Origin: Phycisphaerales bacterium UBA2421
GTDB lineage: Bacteria; Planctomycetota; Phycisphaerae; Tepidisphaerales; Tepidisphaeraceae
Reading direction: 5' to 3'
NCBI GenBank assembly: GCA_002343075.1
Contig: DDRH01000067.1
Span: 307,502 to 371,501, forward strand
DNA: 64,000 nt
Position numbers and translations under genes: made by a program. Positions 53,384-62,133 of the stretch are shown one piece after another; positions within the stretch are counted from its first letter, which is position 1, and every line of letters starts with the position of its first letter. A model generated the notes under the pieces. That model worked only from the letters and a program-made list of their open reading frames with translations. It made no database searches and was not told the origin of the DNA.

Positions 53384-54091
53384 TCAGATGATCACGGCGA
53401 CGGGGCGGCCGAGGCGCAGGCCGGCGACGGAGAGCTCCACGGCGTACGCGAGGAGCTCGATGCCGGCGGCGGCGGCCCGGCGCAGGGCGGCGCCGTAGCC
53501 CGGATCGATCTCGTCGGCGGGGCGGACGCTCGTGACCCCCGAGCGCGCGACGACGAACAGGAGCACGGCGCGGAAGCCGCGCCGGCGCAGCGCGCGCAGC
53601 TCGTCGACGTGGCGGGCGCCGCGGGTGGTGACGGCGTCGGGGAAGGCGGCCGCGCCGGCGCCGCCGTCCATGGTCGCGGTCTTGACCTCGACCCACGCGC
53701 GGTCGCGGTTGCGTGAGCCGCGCGCGAGGTGGAAGTCGAGGCGGCTGTCGCCGGTTGCGACCTCCCGCTCGATGGTGTCGTAGCCGCGGAGCTCGGCAAT
53801 CGCGCCGGTCGCGAGCGCGCCCGCCACGAGCTGGTTGCCGCGCGCGGTGTTGACCGAGACGAGCGCACCACCGCGACCGCCGATCTCCGCGAGCTCCCAG
53901 CTCCAGCCCAGCTTGGTCGCGGGCTTGCGCAGGAGCCACACGCGTCCACCCTCGTCGGCGCACGTGCGCATCGAGCCCGGGTTTGGGCAGTGCGCGACCA
54001 CGGTGTCGCGGCCGATCTGCACGTCGGCGAGGAACCGCTTGTAGCGGCGCACCAGCCGTCCCTCGACGAGCGGCGGATCGAACGTGATCAC
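53384..54091 (-). CDS. sfsA: SfsA family protein (sugar fermentation stimulation homolog)
   Basis: 235 residues from the GTG at 54091 (ITFDPPLVEGRLVRRYKRF), the exact start region of SfsA. The family motifs are CPNPGSMRTC, VSVNTARGNQLVAGAL, RLDFHLARG, AWVEVKTATMDGG and AAFPDAVTTRGARHV, followed by AVLLFVVARSGV. The fold is nuclease-like (OB plus PDDEXK); in E. coli the gene affects maltose use. Its biochemical role is still unclear. The open frame above the start overlaps the next gene and is not credible. Confidence 0.93.
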   Translation of the reverse strand: MITFDPPLVEGRLVRRYKRFLADVQIGRDTVVAHCPNPGSMRTCADEGGRVWLLRKPATKLGWSWELAEIGGRGGALVSVNTARGNQLVAGALATGAIAELRGYDTIEREVATGDSRLDFHLARGSRNRDRAWVEVKTATMDGGAGAAAFPDAVTTRGARHVDELRALRRRGFRAVLLFVVARSGVTSVRPADEIDPGYGAALRRAAAAGIELLAYAVELSVAGLRLGRPVAVII

Positions 54092-54266
54092 CGACGCGTC
54101 GTACCAGCTCGCACGCGCCGCGTCACGCGCGCGGGCGGTCCGACCGTCGAGGGTCGCGTCGTCGGCGCCGCACCGCCAGAGAGGCTGTGTTAGGCGTGCG
54201 CTCGCCTTGCAAACTTCCAACGTCGGCGGCGCCTCAGGCAATGTGCCCGCCAACAGGAGGCCCCCG

Positions 54267-54737
54267 ATGAAGTTCCGTCTCGTGGCTGCGTTCGCTCTCG
54301 TTCTTGGTCTTGTCGCGTGTGGTGGTAGCGGTGACGGCGGCGACGACGATGGCGCCGACATCGACGCCCCGATGGGCACGATCGACGCCGCGACGTCGAT
54401 CGATGCGCCGGCGTCCACCAACTCGCTCGGTACCGTCTGCGATCTCCAGATGCAGAACTGCCCGTCCGGCAACAGCTGCACCGCTGTCCAGGGCGTCGGG
54501 AGCCAGACCATGGGGTGGTGCTCGCCGATGTGCATGAACATGAACGCCATCTGCAGCACCGGTTACACCGGCCCGGCCGGCGGAATGCCGGTGTGTGCGT
54601 TGACGACGATGCAGGGTCAGCCGCCCAGCCTGTGCGCGATCATCTGCACCGGCAACACCCAGTGCCCGACCGGCTTGACCTGCCAGATGGTGCCCGGTCA
54701 GCAGCAGCCGGTCAGCATCTGCGCCCCGCCGGCGTGA
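54267..54737 (+). CDS. Cys-rich lipoprotein of myxobacterial type
   Basis: 156 residues from the ATG at 54267, with AGGAGG six to eight bases before it. The lipoprotein signal is LVAAFALVLGLVAC, then GGSGDGG. An Asp/Ala-rich linker with repeated IDA units follows (IDAPMGTIDAATSIDAP). The mature domain has many Cys and Pro (NCPSGNSC, STGYTGPAGG, NTQCPTGLTC), a pattern of small disulfide-rich modules seen in Myxococcota surface proteins. No function is known. Confidence 0.82.
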   Translation: MKFRLVAAFALVLGLVACGGSGDGGDDDGADIDAPMGTIDAATSIDAPASTNSLGTVCDLQMQNCPSGNSCTAVQGVGSQTMGWCSPMCMNMNAICSTGYTGPAGGMPVCALTTMQGQPPSLCAIICTGNTQCPTGLTCQMVPGQQQPVSICAPPA

Positions 54738-54748
54738 CCGGCGTAGCG

Positions 54749-54801
54749 GGTTCTTCGACTCGCCCTCGCTGACGCGCGGGCTCGCTCAGGATGAACGGGC
54801 C
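54749..54801. repeat. Second short dispersed GTCGAAGG-type repeat
   Basis: Plus strand reads GGGTTCTTCGACTCGCC ... GCTCGCTCAGGATGAACGGG; the reverse complement has CCTGAGC and GTCGAAG as in the copy at 50,778. It lies between the convergent lipoprotein and pyrD genes and slightly overlaps the pyrD stop region. Both copies sit at gene 3' ends, so a terminator or mRNA-end role is possible. Confidence 0.5.
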
Positions 54802-55895
54802 GCGCTCGGATCGGAGCCGATGGCCTCGGCGAGGGACGTGTAGCCGGCCGCGCGGAGCTTGCGAGAGAGCCCGCGGTGGATGCGGCGCGGCCAGAGCGGG
54901 CCGCCGTAGATGAAGCCAGTGTAGCCCTGGACGAGGGTGGCGCCGGCGCGGATGCGCGCCCAGGCGTCGTCCGCGTCGCTGATGCCGCCGGCGGCGACGA
55001 GCAGGAGCTTGCCGCCGGTGCGCGCGTGGAGGCGGCGCAGGACGGCGAGCGCGCGCTCGCGTAGCGGCGCGCCCGAGAGGCCGCCGGCGCCGAGCGCGCT
55101 GACGGCGTCGGCTGGCGTGGCGAGGCCGGTGCGCGCGATCGTGGTGTTGGTCGCGATGATGCCGTCGAGGCCCAGCTCGATCGCCAGGTCGGCGACCGCG
55201 TCGATGTCGTCGTCGGCGAGGTCGGGCGCGATCTTCACCAGCAAGGGCACGCGCCGCGTGGGGCTCGCGCGATCGAGCGTGGCGCGCACGTGCGCGAGCA
55301 GCGGGCGCAGCTTGTCGACGGCCTGGAGGTCGCGCAGGCCGGGCGTGTTGGGCGAGCTGACGTTGACGACGAGGTAGTCGGCCAGCGGCGCGAGGCGCTC
55401 GGCGGACGCCGCGTAGTCGGCGAGCGCGCCCTCCTCGGCCACGACCTTGGTCTTGCCGATGTTGAGGCCGAGCAGCGGCACCGCGGGGCGCCGCGCCAGG
55501 CGAGCGGCGGCGACGTCGGCGCCCTCGTTGTTGAAGCCGAGCCGGTTGATGAGCGCGCGATCCGCGGGCAGGCGGAACATGCGCGGCTTCGGGTTGCCCG
55601 GCTGCGGTTGCGCCGTGATCGTGCCGACCTCGATCGCGCCGAAGCCGAGCGCGGCGATCGCCGCCGGGCCCTTGCCGTCCTTGTCGAACCCGGCGGCCAG
55701 GCCGAGCGGCGACGGCACGTCGCGGCCGAACACCGTCATGCGCAGCGCCGGGTCACGCGCCGCGCACAGCCAGCGCGTGATCGCCCTGGCGCCGGGGAAC
55801 CACATCATCGCGCGGAGGAGCGCGAAGCCGACGTGATGCGCGGTCTCCGCGGGCAGGCGCTTGAGCACCAGCCAGAACAGCGCCCGGTAGAGCAT
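54786..55895 (-). CDS. pyrD: Dihydroorotate dehydrogenase, class 2 (quinone)
   Basis: 369 residues from the ATG at 55895 ([17 protein letters not shown]), whose N-terminal helices mark the membrane-associated class 2 enzyme. Motifs: [29 protein letters not shown] FMN loop, [26 protein letters not shown] with the catalytic Ser, [13 protein letters not shown], and [13 protein letters not shown] plus [10 protein letters not shown]. It oxidises dihydroorotate in pyrimidine synthesis using quinone. Divergent from znuA across 55,896-56,037. Confidence 0.96.
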   Translation of the reverse strand: MLYRALFWLVLKRLPAETAHHVGFALLRAMMWFPGARAITRWLCAARDPALRMTVFGRDVPSPLGLAAGFDKDGKGPAAIAALGFGAIEVGTITAQPQPGNPKPRMFRLPADRALINRLGFNNEGADVAAARLARRPAVPLLGLNIGKTKVVAEEGALADYAASAERLAPLADYLVVNVSSPNTPGLRDLQAVDKLRPLLAHVRATLDRASPTRRVPLLVKIAPDLADDDIDAVADLAIELGLDGIIATNTTIARTGLATPADAVSALGAGGLSGAPLRERALAVLRRLHARTGGKLLLVAAGGISDADDAWARIRAGATLVQGYTGFIYGGPLWPRRIHRGLSRKLRAAGYTSLAEAIGSDPSAARSS

Positions 55896-56037
55896 CGGGC
55901 AGGTTCCTACCATAGTAGTGTGATCCCAGATGACGGCCGACCGCGAGGAGTGGGGCGGCGCGCGGAGCGCGCTCGGGGGTAGCGCCCACGACGAAGCGGT
56001 CCGAGCGCGAAGCGCGAGGAGGCCGGAAAGGACAACG

Positions 56038-57060
56038 ATGATGAGGAACCTGCTCGTCGCGTTCGCGATCGCGCTCGCCGGTGCTGTGGTCGGGTGCAAG
56101 CCGAAGGAGAGCGGCAAGCCGAAGGTCGCCGTGTCGATCTTCCCGCTCCACGACGTCACGCGCCGCATCGCGGGTGACCGCCTCGACGTCGTCCTCGTCT
56201 TGCCGCCCGGCAAGTCCGAGCACGGCTACGACCCGACGCCCAAGGAGATCGCGAAGCTCGAGGGCACCAAGCTCGGCATCGCGGTCGGGCTCGACATGGA
56301 CGGCTGGGTCGAGGGCATCATGAAGAGCGCCGGCGGCTCGCCGCGCATGGTGCACGTCGGGGCGAAGGTGCCCACGATCCCGATCGACGTCGAGCCGATC
56401 GGCGAGGACGAGGAGCACGCCGACGAGCACGGGCACGACGCGCACGAGGGCGAGCACGAGGAGCACGAGGGCGAGCACCACGACGAGCACGACGCGCACG
56501 CGAAGAAAGCCGCGCCGGCGCCCCACGACGACCACGGTCACGCCGCCAAGGGCGCGCCCGACCCGCACTTCTGGATGGATCCGCAGCGCATGAGCGCCGC
56601 GGTCGACGTCATCGCCGCCGAGCTCACCACGCTCGATCCGGCCGGCAAGGACATCTTCGCGAAGAACGCCGCCGCGGTGAAGGAGTCGCTCGCCAGGCTC
56701 GACGCCGACACCGCCGCCCGCGTGAAGACGTGGTCGAAGAAGACGATCGTCACCTTCCACGGCTCGATGAGCTACTACACCACGCGCTACGGCCTGCGCA
56801 TCGCCGCCGTCGTCGAGCCGCTCGCCGGCAAGGAGCCGACGCCGCAGTACGTCGCCGAGGTGCTGGCCGCCATCAAGCGCGGCCAGGCCGCCGCGCTCTT
56901 CTCCGAGCCCCAGCTCGACCGTCGCCCCGCCGAGGTGATCGCCAGCGAGGCCAGGATCCCGCTGGGCGAGCTCGACCCGGTCGGCGGCGTCGCCGGCCGC
57001 GACAGCTACGAGACGCTGATCACCTGGAACACCGACCAGCTCGAGAAGGTCTTGAAGTGA
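56038..57060 (+). CDS. znuA: Zinc ABC transporter, substrate-binding lipoprotein
   Basis: 340 residues from the ATG at 56038, preceded by GGAAAGGACAACG. A lipoprotein signal ends in AGAVVGC. The protein is a cluster 9 (ZnuA-type) binding protein: [38 protein letters not shown], and [20 protein letters not shown] with the second His, later [17 protein letters not shown]. Between residues about 120 and 170 there is a His/Glu/Asp-rich loop ([11 protein letters not shown] and similar), typical of zinc carriers. It is the first gene of znuA-znuC-znuB. Confidence 0.95.
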   Translation: MMRNLLVAFAIALAGAVVGCKPKESGKPKVAVSIFPLHDVTRRIAGDRLDVVLVLPPGKSEHGYDPTPKEIAKLEGTKLGIAVGLDMDGWVEGIMKSAGGSPRMVHVGAKVPTIPIDVEPIGEDEEHADEHGHDAHEGEHEEHEGEHHDEHDAHAKKAAPAPHDDHGHAAKGAPDPHFWMDPQRMSAAVDVIAAELTTLDPAGKDIFAKNAAAVKESLARLDADTAARVKTWSKKTIVTFHGSMSYYTTRYGLRIAAVVEPLAGKEPTPQYVAEVLAAIKRGQAAALFSEPQLDRRPAEVIASEARIPLGELDPVGGVAGRDSYETLITWNTDQLEKVLK

Positions 57061-57914
57061 GTGATGTCCCCGTCGGTGGCGGCGAGCCGCAGGCGCCGAC
57101 GCCCGCGTGGGCGACGTCGCTCGAGCGCCGCGAGCACGCGCAGAAGCTCAAGCAGACGCGCCCCGACCCCGGCGCGCCGCGCGTGCTCGACGTCGATCAC
57201 GTGTCGATCGAGCGCGGCGGGAAGCTCATCGTCGACGACGTCAGCTTCTTCATCCCCAAGGGGGAGTTCGTCTGCCTCTGCGGCCCCAACGGCGCCGGCA
57301 AGAGCACGCTGCTCAAGGCGGTGATGGGCCTCCTCGAGCCGACGCGCGGCAAGGTGCGCATCGGGGGCGAGCCGCCCGAGCGCGCGCGCCACAAGGTCGG
57401 CTACGTGCCGCAGCGCAAGAGTTACTCGATGGATTTCCCGGCCCGCTCGGTCGAGCTCATCACCGCCGCCGTGCGCGGTCGCTGGCCCGCCCACGTGAAG
57501 CCCGAGGAGCGCGAGCGCGCGCGCGCCGTGCTCGCCAAGGTCGGCGGCGAGAAGCTGCTCGACAAGCCGCTCGCCGGCCTCTCGGGTGGCGAGACCCAGC
57601 GTGTCTTCCTCGCTCGCGCCCTCGTCACCGAGCCGGCGCTCGTCATCCTCGACGAGCCCACCGCCGGCGTCGACGTCAGCGGCCGCGCCGAGCTGCTCCG
57701 GCTCATGGTCGAGATCTCGCGCTCCGACGAGCTCGCCGCCATCCTCGTCACCCACAACCTCGGCGCGGTCGCCCACACCGCGGAGCGTATCGTCTACCTG
57801 GAGGCCGGCCGGCTCCTCGGCTGGGGGCTCCCCGACGAGCTCCTCGGCCAGTCGTCGCTCACCGCCCTGGCCTTCGCCGGCACCGATCACGCGCGCCACC
57901 GCGACGAGGAATAG
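57057..57914 (+). CDS. znuC: Zinc ABC transporter, ATP-binding protein
   Basis: 285 residues from a GTG at 57057, whose GTGA overlaps the znuA stop. The first 40 residues are a Pro/Glu/Arg-rich extension not found in most ZnuC proteins. The ABC core has Walker A GPNGAGKST, KVGYVPQRKSYSMDFP, signature LSGGETQRVF, Walker B LVILDEPTAGVD and switch VTHNLGAVAHT. It powers the ZnuB channel. An alternative start inside the extension cannot be excluded. Confidence 0.94.
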   Translation: MSDVPVGGGEPQAPTPAWATSLERREHAQKLKQTRPDPGAPRVLDVDHVSIERGGKLIVDDVSFFIPKGEFVCLCGPNGAGKSTLLKAVMGLLEPTRGKVRIGGEPPERARHKVGYVPQRKSYSMDFPARSVELITAAVRGRWPAHVKPEERERARAVLAKVGGEKLLDKPLAGLSGGETQRVFLARALVTEPALVILDEPTAGVDVSGRAELLRLMVEISRSDELAAILVTHNLGAVAHTAERIVYLEAGRLLGWGLPDELLGQSSLTALAFAGTDHARHRDEE

Positions 57915-57925
57915 GCGAGGACATC

Positions 57926-58747
57926 ATGGACCTCATCACCGAGCCGCTGTCGTTCGCGTTCATGCAGCGCGCGCTGTACGCCGGGCTGGCGGTGTCGGTC
58001 GTGTGCGCCGTGATCGGCGTGTTCGTCGTGCAGCGCGGGCTCGCGTTCATCGGCGACGGGCTCGCGCACGCGTGCTTCGGCGGCATCGCGATCGGGCTCT
58101 ACCTGGGCACCGACGTCGAGAACGCGGTGTGGATGGCCATCCCGTTCACCGTGCTCATCGCGCTGGGCATCGGCTTCGTCCTGCGCAGCTCGCACCTGCG
58201 TGGTGACGTCGCCACCGGCGTCTTCTTCTCGTTCTCGTTCGCGCTCGGCATCCTGTTCCTCGGCCTGCGCTCGGCCGCCGCGCGGCCGGTGAACGTCGAG
58301 AGCCTGCTCTTCGGCAGCATCCTCGCCGTGTCACCGGAGGTGCTGAACGTCGTGCTCATCGTGTCGGCGACGGCGCTCGTCGTGACCCTCCTCCTCTGGT
58401 CCCGGCTCGCCTACGCGATCTTCGACCCCGAGCTCGCCGCCGTGTCGGGCGTGCCCGTGGCCGCGCTCGAGTACCTCCTGCTCGGGCAGACCGCGGTCGT
58501 GATCGTCGTCGCGGTGAAGACCGTGGGCATCGTGCTCGTGTCGAGCTTCATCGTCATCCCGGCAGCGGCGGGGCGGATCCTCGGGACCACGCTGGCGCGC
58601 GCGACCATGCTGGCGGTGGCGATCGGCGCCGCCGGCGCCGCGTTCGGCCTCGTCGCGAGCTACCACCTCGACGTGCCGACGGGCGCGACCATCATCCTCA
58701 CGCACTGCGCTTGTTTTGCTGTCGCGCTGGCGCTTTCTCGCCGTTGA
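57926..58747 (+). CDS. znuB: Zinc ABC transporter, membrane permease
   Basis: 273 residues with about eight membrane helices. The ABC-3 family pattern is clear: PLSFAFMQRALYAGLAVSVV, VFVVQRGLAFIGDGLAHACF, SHLRGDVATGVFFSFSFALG, DPELAAVSGVPVAALEYLLL and VSSFIVIPAAAGRILG. The ATG follows GGCGAGGAC. It overlaps the convergent MscS gene by 50 bases. The three znu genes should import zinc (or manganese, by family). Confidence 0.94.
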   Translation: MDLITEPLSFAFMQRALYAGLAVSVVCAVIGVFVVQRGLAFIGDGLAHACFGGIAIGLYLGTDVENAVWMAIPFTVLIALGIGFVLRSSHLRGDVATGVFFSFSFALGILFLGLRSAAARPVNVESLLFGSILAVSPEVLNVVLIVSATALVVTLLLWSRLAYAIFDPELAAVSGVPVAALEYLLLGQTAVVIVVAVKTVGIVLVSSFIVIPAAAGRILGTTLARATMLAVAIGAAGAAFGLVASYHLDVPTGATIILTHCACFAVALALSRR

Positions 58748-59783
58748 CCACGTGGAGCGTCTGCGTCGGGAACGCGAAGCCGCCGCTCCGCGACTCCACG
58801 ATCTCCATGAACTCGAGCAGGATGTCCTGGCGGATGAGCTGGAACTCCCCCCAGTCGGAGGTCTGGAACCAGGCCATCACCTCGATGTCGAGCGACGACG
58901 CCCCGAAGCCCTTGAAGCGCACGACGACGGTGTCGGGCCAGATCTTGGGGTGGGCGCGGAGCGTGGCCTCGAGCCGTTCGAGCACGTCGCGCATCTGCGC
59001 CGCCGTCGTGCCGTAGAGGAGGCCGATCGTGCACGCGAGGCGGATGCGATCGCGCGCGGTGAAGGACTCGACGCGCTGGTCGGCGAGGTCGCCGTTGGGC
59101 ACGGTGATGAGCGTGCGATCGAGGGTCCGGACCCGCGTCGAGCGCAGGCCGATCGCCTCGACGGTGCCGACGTGATCTCCGATCTTGACGAAGTCGCCCT
59201 CGCGCATCGGCTGATCGACGGCGATCGACATCGTCCCGAACAGGTTCTCGACCGTCTTCTGCGCCGCCAGGGCCAGCGCGAGGCCGCCGATGCCGAGGCC
59301 GGCGATCAGGCTCGCCACCGACACGCCGAGCTGGGCGAGCACGATGATGATCGCCAGGAGGACGACCAGCACCTTGAAGACGCGGCTCGCGATCTTGAGC
59401 AGCGAGCGGCTGGCCGGGCGCTCCACGGCCCACGGCCGCTTGGCCATCATGCCCACCACCACGTCGATCGCGCGGAAGACGATCCACATGACCAGCGCCG
59501 AGGTCGCGACCGCGATCACCGAGTACACGCTGCCGACGCCGCGGGCGTCGATCGGCAGCCACGGCAGGCATGCTCGCAGCGCCTGCACCGCCACCAGGAG
59601 GCTCACCGGCGTGGCGACCGCGCCGATCAGGACGTCGTCCCACTCCCACGCGCTGCGGCGCGCCGCGCGCACGATCAGGGGACGCAGGATGGCGAGGGCC
59701 AGCCGGCTCGCGATGAACGCGCCGATCACCAGGCCCGCGACCACGACGTAGGGTGAGCGCAGGATCGTGCTCAGGTCATCCAT
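58698..59783 (-). CDS. MscS-family mechanosensitive ion channel
   Basis: 361 residues. Five hydrophobic segments lead to the pore helix with [20 protein letters not shown], then [20 protein letters not shown] and [12 protein letters not shown] of the beta-domain, and a longer C-terminal domain ([34 protein letters not shown]). This fits the MscS/YnaI group of medium size. It gates with membrane tension. Its ATG overlaps the stop of otsBA by eight bases. Confidence 0.94.
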   Translation of the reverse strand: MDDLSTILRSPYVVVAGLVIGAFIASRLALAILRPLIVRAARRSAWEWDDVLIGAVATPVSLLVAVQALRACLPWLPIDARGVGSVYSVIAVATSALVMWIVFRAIDVVVGMMAKRPWAVERPASRSLLKIASRVFKVLVVLLAIIIVLAQLGVSVASLIAGLGIGGLALALAAQKTVENLFGTMSIAVDQPMREGDFVKIGDHVGTVEAIGLRSTRVRTLDRTLITVPNGDLADQRVESFTARDRIRLACTIGLLYGTTAAQMRDVLERLEATLRAHPKIWPDTVVVRFKGFGASSLDIEVMAWFQTSDWGEFQLIRQDILLEFMEIVESRSGGFAFPTQTLHVVNGEKAPARQQNKRSA

Positions 59784-62004
59784 GGGCGGCGTCCTCGCGC
59801 GCCTGCGCGCGCAGCGTGGTGAGGAAGCGATCGGCCCAGTCGTGCGACGTCTCGCGCTCGACCTCGGCCAGCATCTGCGCGTGTCGCTCGCGGCGCTCGG
59901 CCTCGGACATGGACAGCGCCCGGTGGAGGTCGTCGGCCATGCCTTCGGCGTGGAACGGGTTGGTGAGCACCGCGCTGCGCAGCGTCTCGGCCGCGCCCGC
60001 GAAGCGGGACAGCACGAGCGCGCCCGGGCGTTCCGGATCCTGCGCGGCGACGAACTCCTTGGCGACGAGGTTCATGCCGTCGCGCAGGGGCGTCACCAGC
60101 GCCACGTCGGCCGCGCGGTAGAGCTGCGAGAGCACGTCGTGCGTGTACGAGCGGTAGAGGTAACGCACCGGCAACCAGTCGGCGTCGCCGAAGCGACCGT
60201 TGATGTGCCCGACCAGGTACTCGACCTGCTGGCGCAGCTCGGCGTACTCGGGCACATCGGAGCGCGACGGCACGGAGACCTGCACGAACGTGACGCGGCG
60301 GCGCCACTCCGGGTGGCGGTCGAGCAGGTGCTCGAAGGCGGCGAGCCGCTCGGGGACGCCCTTGGAGTAGTCGAGGCGATCGACGCCGAGGACGAGCTTG
60401 CGATCCTCGAGCATCGCGCACAGCCCGTCGACCTCGGGTGACGTGGGCCGCGTCGGATCGGGGCGGAACGCGGCCGGTTCGATGCCGATCGGCATCGCCG
60501 CGATGCGGGTCGCGCGTCCGGCCGCGTGGGCCGTCCCGTCCCGCGCGTCGACGCCGAGCACGCGCTCGAGCGCGTCGATGAAGTTGTTGGCGTAGCGCTG
60601 GGTGTGGAAGCCGACGAGGTCGTACGCGAGCATCGCGCGCAGCAGCTCGCCCGCCCACGGGAACGTCTCGAACAGCTCGGCGGTCGGGAACGGGATGTGG
60701 AGGAAGAGGCCGATGGGGCCGGTGTGCGCGCGGTGCCGCATGGCCGCGCCGGTGAGGAGCAGCTGGTAGTCGTGGACCCAGATCGTCGCGTCCGGGGCGG
60801 CGAGCTCGCCGGCGAGCCGGGCGAACGTGGCGTTGGCGTCGACGTAGGCGACCCAGTCCTCGTCGGAGTAGCGCACGCGGCCCGGGAAGCCGTGGAAGAG
60901 CGGCCAGATCGCGCGATTGCACAGGCCGCCGTAGAAGTGCTCCTGCCAGGCGGCGGGGAAGTCGAAGCATGCGCGCGCCGGGCGCGACGTGGCGTCGACG
61001 ACCAGCGTGGGCTCGCGCTCGGCGACCTCGCCGCTCCAGCCCAGCCAGACGCCGCCGCGCTTCTCGAGCACCGGCTCGAGCGCCGCGACCAGCCCGCCGA
61101 CCTGCCGCTGGCGATCGACCGGGCGCGCCGACGGCATGCGGTTCGCGATCACGACGAAGGGCGCGCGTTTGGTCTCGCGCGCACCGGCGTCGATGTCCTC
61201 GATCGGCGGCAGCTGGTCGGCGTGCAGGCCGCGCACCGCCGCGAGCCAGTCGAGGAGCTGGTGCGCGCTCGGCACGTCGGCGACGTACACGCGCGCGTGT
61301 GAGAGCCGGTCGGGACGACCGACGGCGATCGCCAGATCGCGGTCGGAGAGGGAGCGGAACATGTCCTCGTCGGTGAGGTCGTCACCGAGCGCGAGGAAGT
61401 GCGTGTCCGGCAAGCGCTCGCGGGCCCACGCGACCGCGACCCCCTTGTGGCACGCCCGCGGGCGCACCTCGACCATCTCGACGCCTTCGAGTCGCTCGTG
61501 ATCGGGATGCGTCTCCAGCCACTCCTCGATCGCGACGTCGGCCGCCGCCGTCATCGCGGCGCGCGCCACCGGGGGCACCTGGCGCCAGTGCAGCGCGCAC
61601 GAGAGCGACTTGCGCTCCACGCGAGCGCCCGCGAACTTGCCGGCGAGATCGCCGAGCTGCGCCGCGATGCCGTCGAGCGCGCGCGGATCGTTCACCCGCG
61701 CCGGGCCGCTCCAGGCGGAGCCGTCATGCCGCCACGACGCGTGCTCGGCGAACCACCAGGCCCCGGGGACCTGTCGGCGCAGCGGATCGATGTGGTTGCG
61801 CGGGCGTCCGCTGATCACGATGACCTGCACGCCGAGCTCGGTGAGGATGCGCAACCGGCCGGCGACGTCGTCGGTCAGGATCGCCTGCTCCAGCGTGGGC
61901 GCGAAGGGGATGAGGGTGCCGTCGAGATCGATCAGGAGCGCGAGCCGCGGCTGGCGTGCCAGGCTGGCCAGGGTGCTCGCGTGATCGTTGAGGGCGGGGG
62001 ACAT
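59776..62004 (-). CDS. Fused trehalose-6-phosphatase and trehalose-6-phosphate synthase
   Basis: 742 residues. Residues 1-260 are an OtsB-type HAD phosphatase ([42 protein letters not shown]). From about residue 290 to the end it is OtsA, glycosyltransferase family 20: [50 protein letters not shown] and [17 protein letters not shown]. It makes trehalose-6-phosphate from UDP- or GDP-glucose and dephosphorylates it in one chain. The order phosphatase then synthase is the reverse of the usual TPS-TPP order. Confidence 0.94.
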   Translation of the reverse strand: MSPALNDHASTLASLARQPRLALLIDLDGTLIPFAPTLEQAILTDDVAGRLRILTELGVQVIVISGRPRNHIDPLRRQVPGAWWFAEHASWRHDGSAWSGPARVNDPRALDGIAAQLGDLAGKFAGARVERKSLSCALHWRQVPPVARAAMTAAADVAIEEWLETHPDHERLEGVEMVEVRPRACHKGVAVAWARERLPDTHFLALGDDLTDEDMFRSLSDRDLAIAVGRPDRLSHARVYVADVPSAHQLLDWLAAVRGLHADQLPPIEDIDAGARETKRAPFVVIANRMPSARPVDRQRQVGGLVAALEPVLEKRGGVWLGWSGEVAEREPTLVVDATSRPARACFDFPAAWQEHFYGGLCNRAIWPLFHGFPGRVRYSDEDWVAYVDANATFARLAGELAAPDATIWVHDYQLLLTGAAMRHRAHTGPIGLFLHIPFPTAELFETFPWAGELLRAMLAYDLVGFHTQRYANNFIDALERVLGVDARDGTAHAAGRATRIAAMPIGIEPAAFRPDPTRPTSPEVDGLCAMLEDRKLVLGVDRLDYSKGVPERLAAFEHLLDRHPEWRRRVTFVQVSVPSRSDVPEYAELRQQVEYLVGHINGRFGDADWLPVRYLYRSYTHDVLSQLYRAADVALVTPLRDGMNLVAKEFVAAQDPERPGALVLSRFAGAAETLRSAVLTNPFHAEGMADDLHRALSMSEAERRERHAQMLAEVERETSHDWADRFLTTLRAQAREDAAHG

Positions 62005-62133
62005 CGGGGAGTTCCTCGAGCTTTGGAGCCGGCGGCCCGACCAGCTCGATTCGACCTGCAGCCCATGACTGCACCCACGCTATTTGCCGGGAATCGTAGT
62101 GCAATCCGCCGGATAGATCAAGTCCGTTTGACC

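Noticed and set aside
55900..55925. Zur operator before znuA
   Set aside because: Only CTAC-CATA-GTAG is symmetric, too short and unlike the usual AT-rich Zur box.
56400..56560. Tandem DNA repeat inside znuA
   Set aside because: It is the codon run for the His/Asp/Glu-rich metal loop, expected for zinc-binding proteins.
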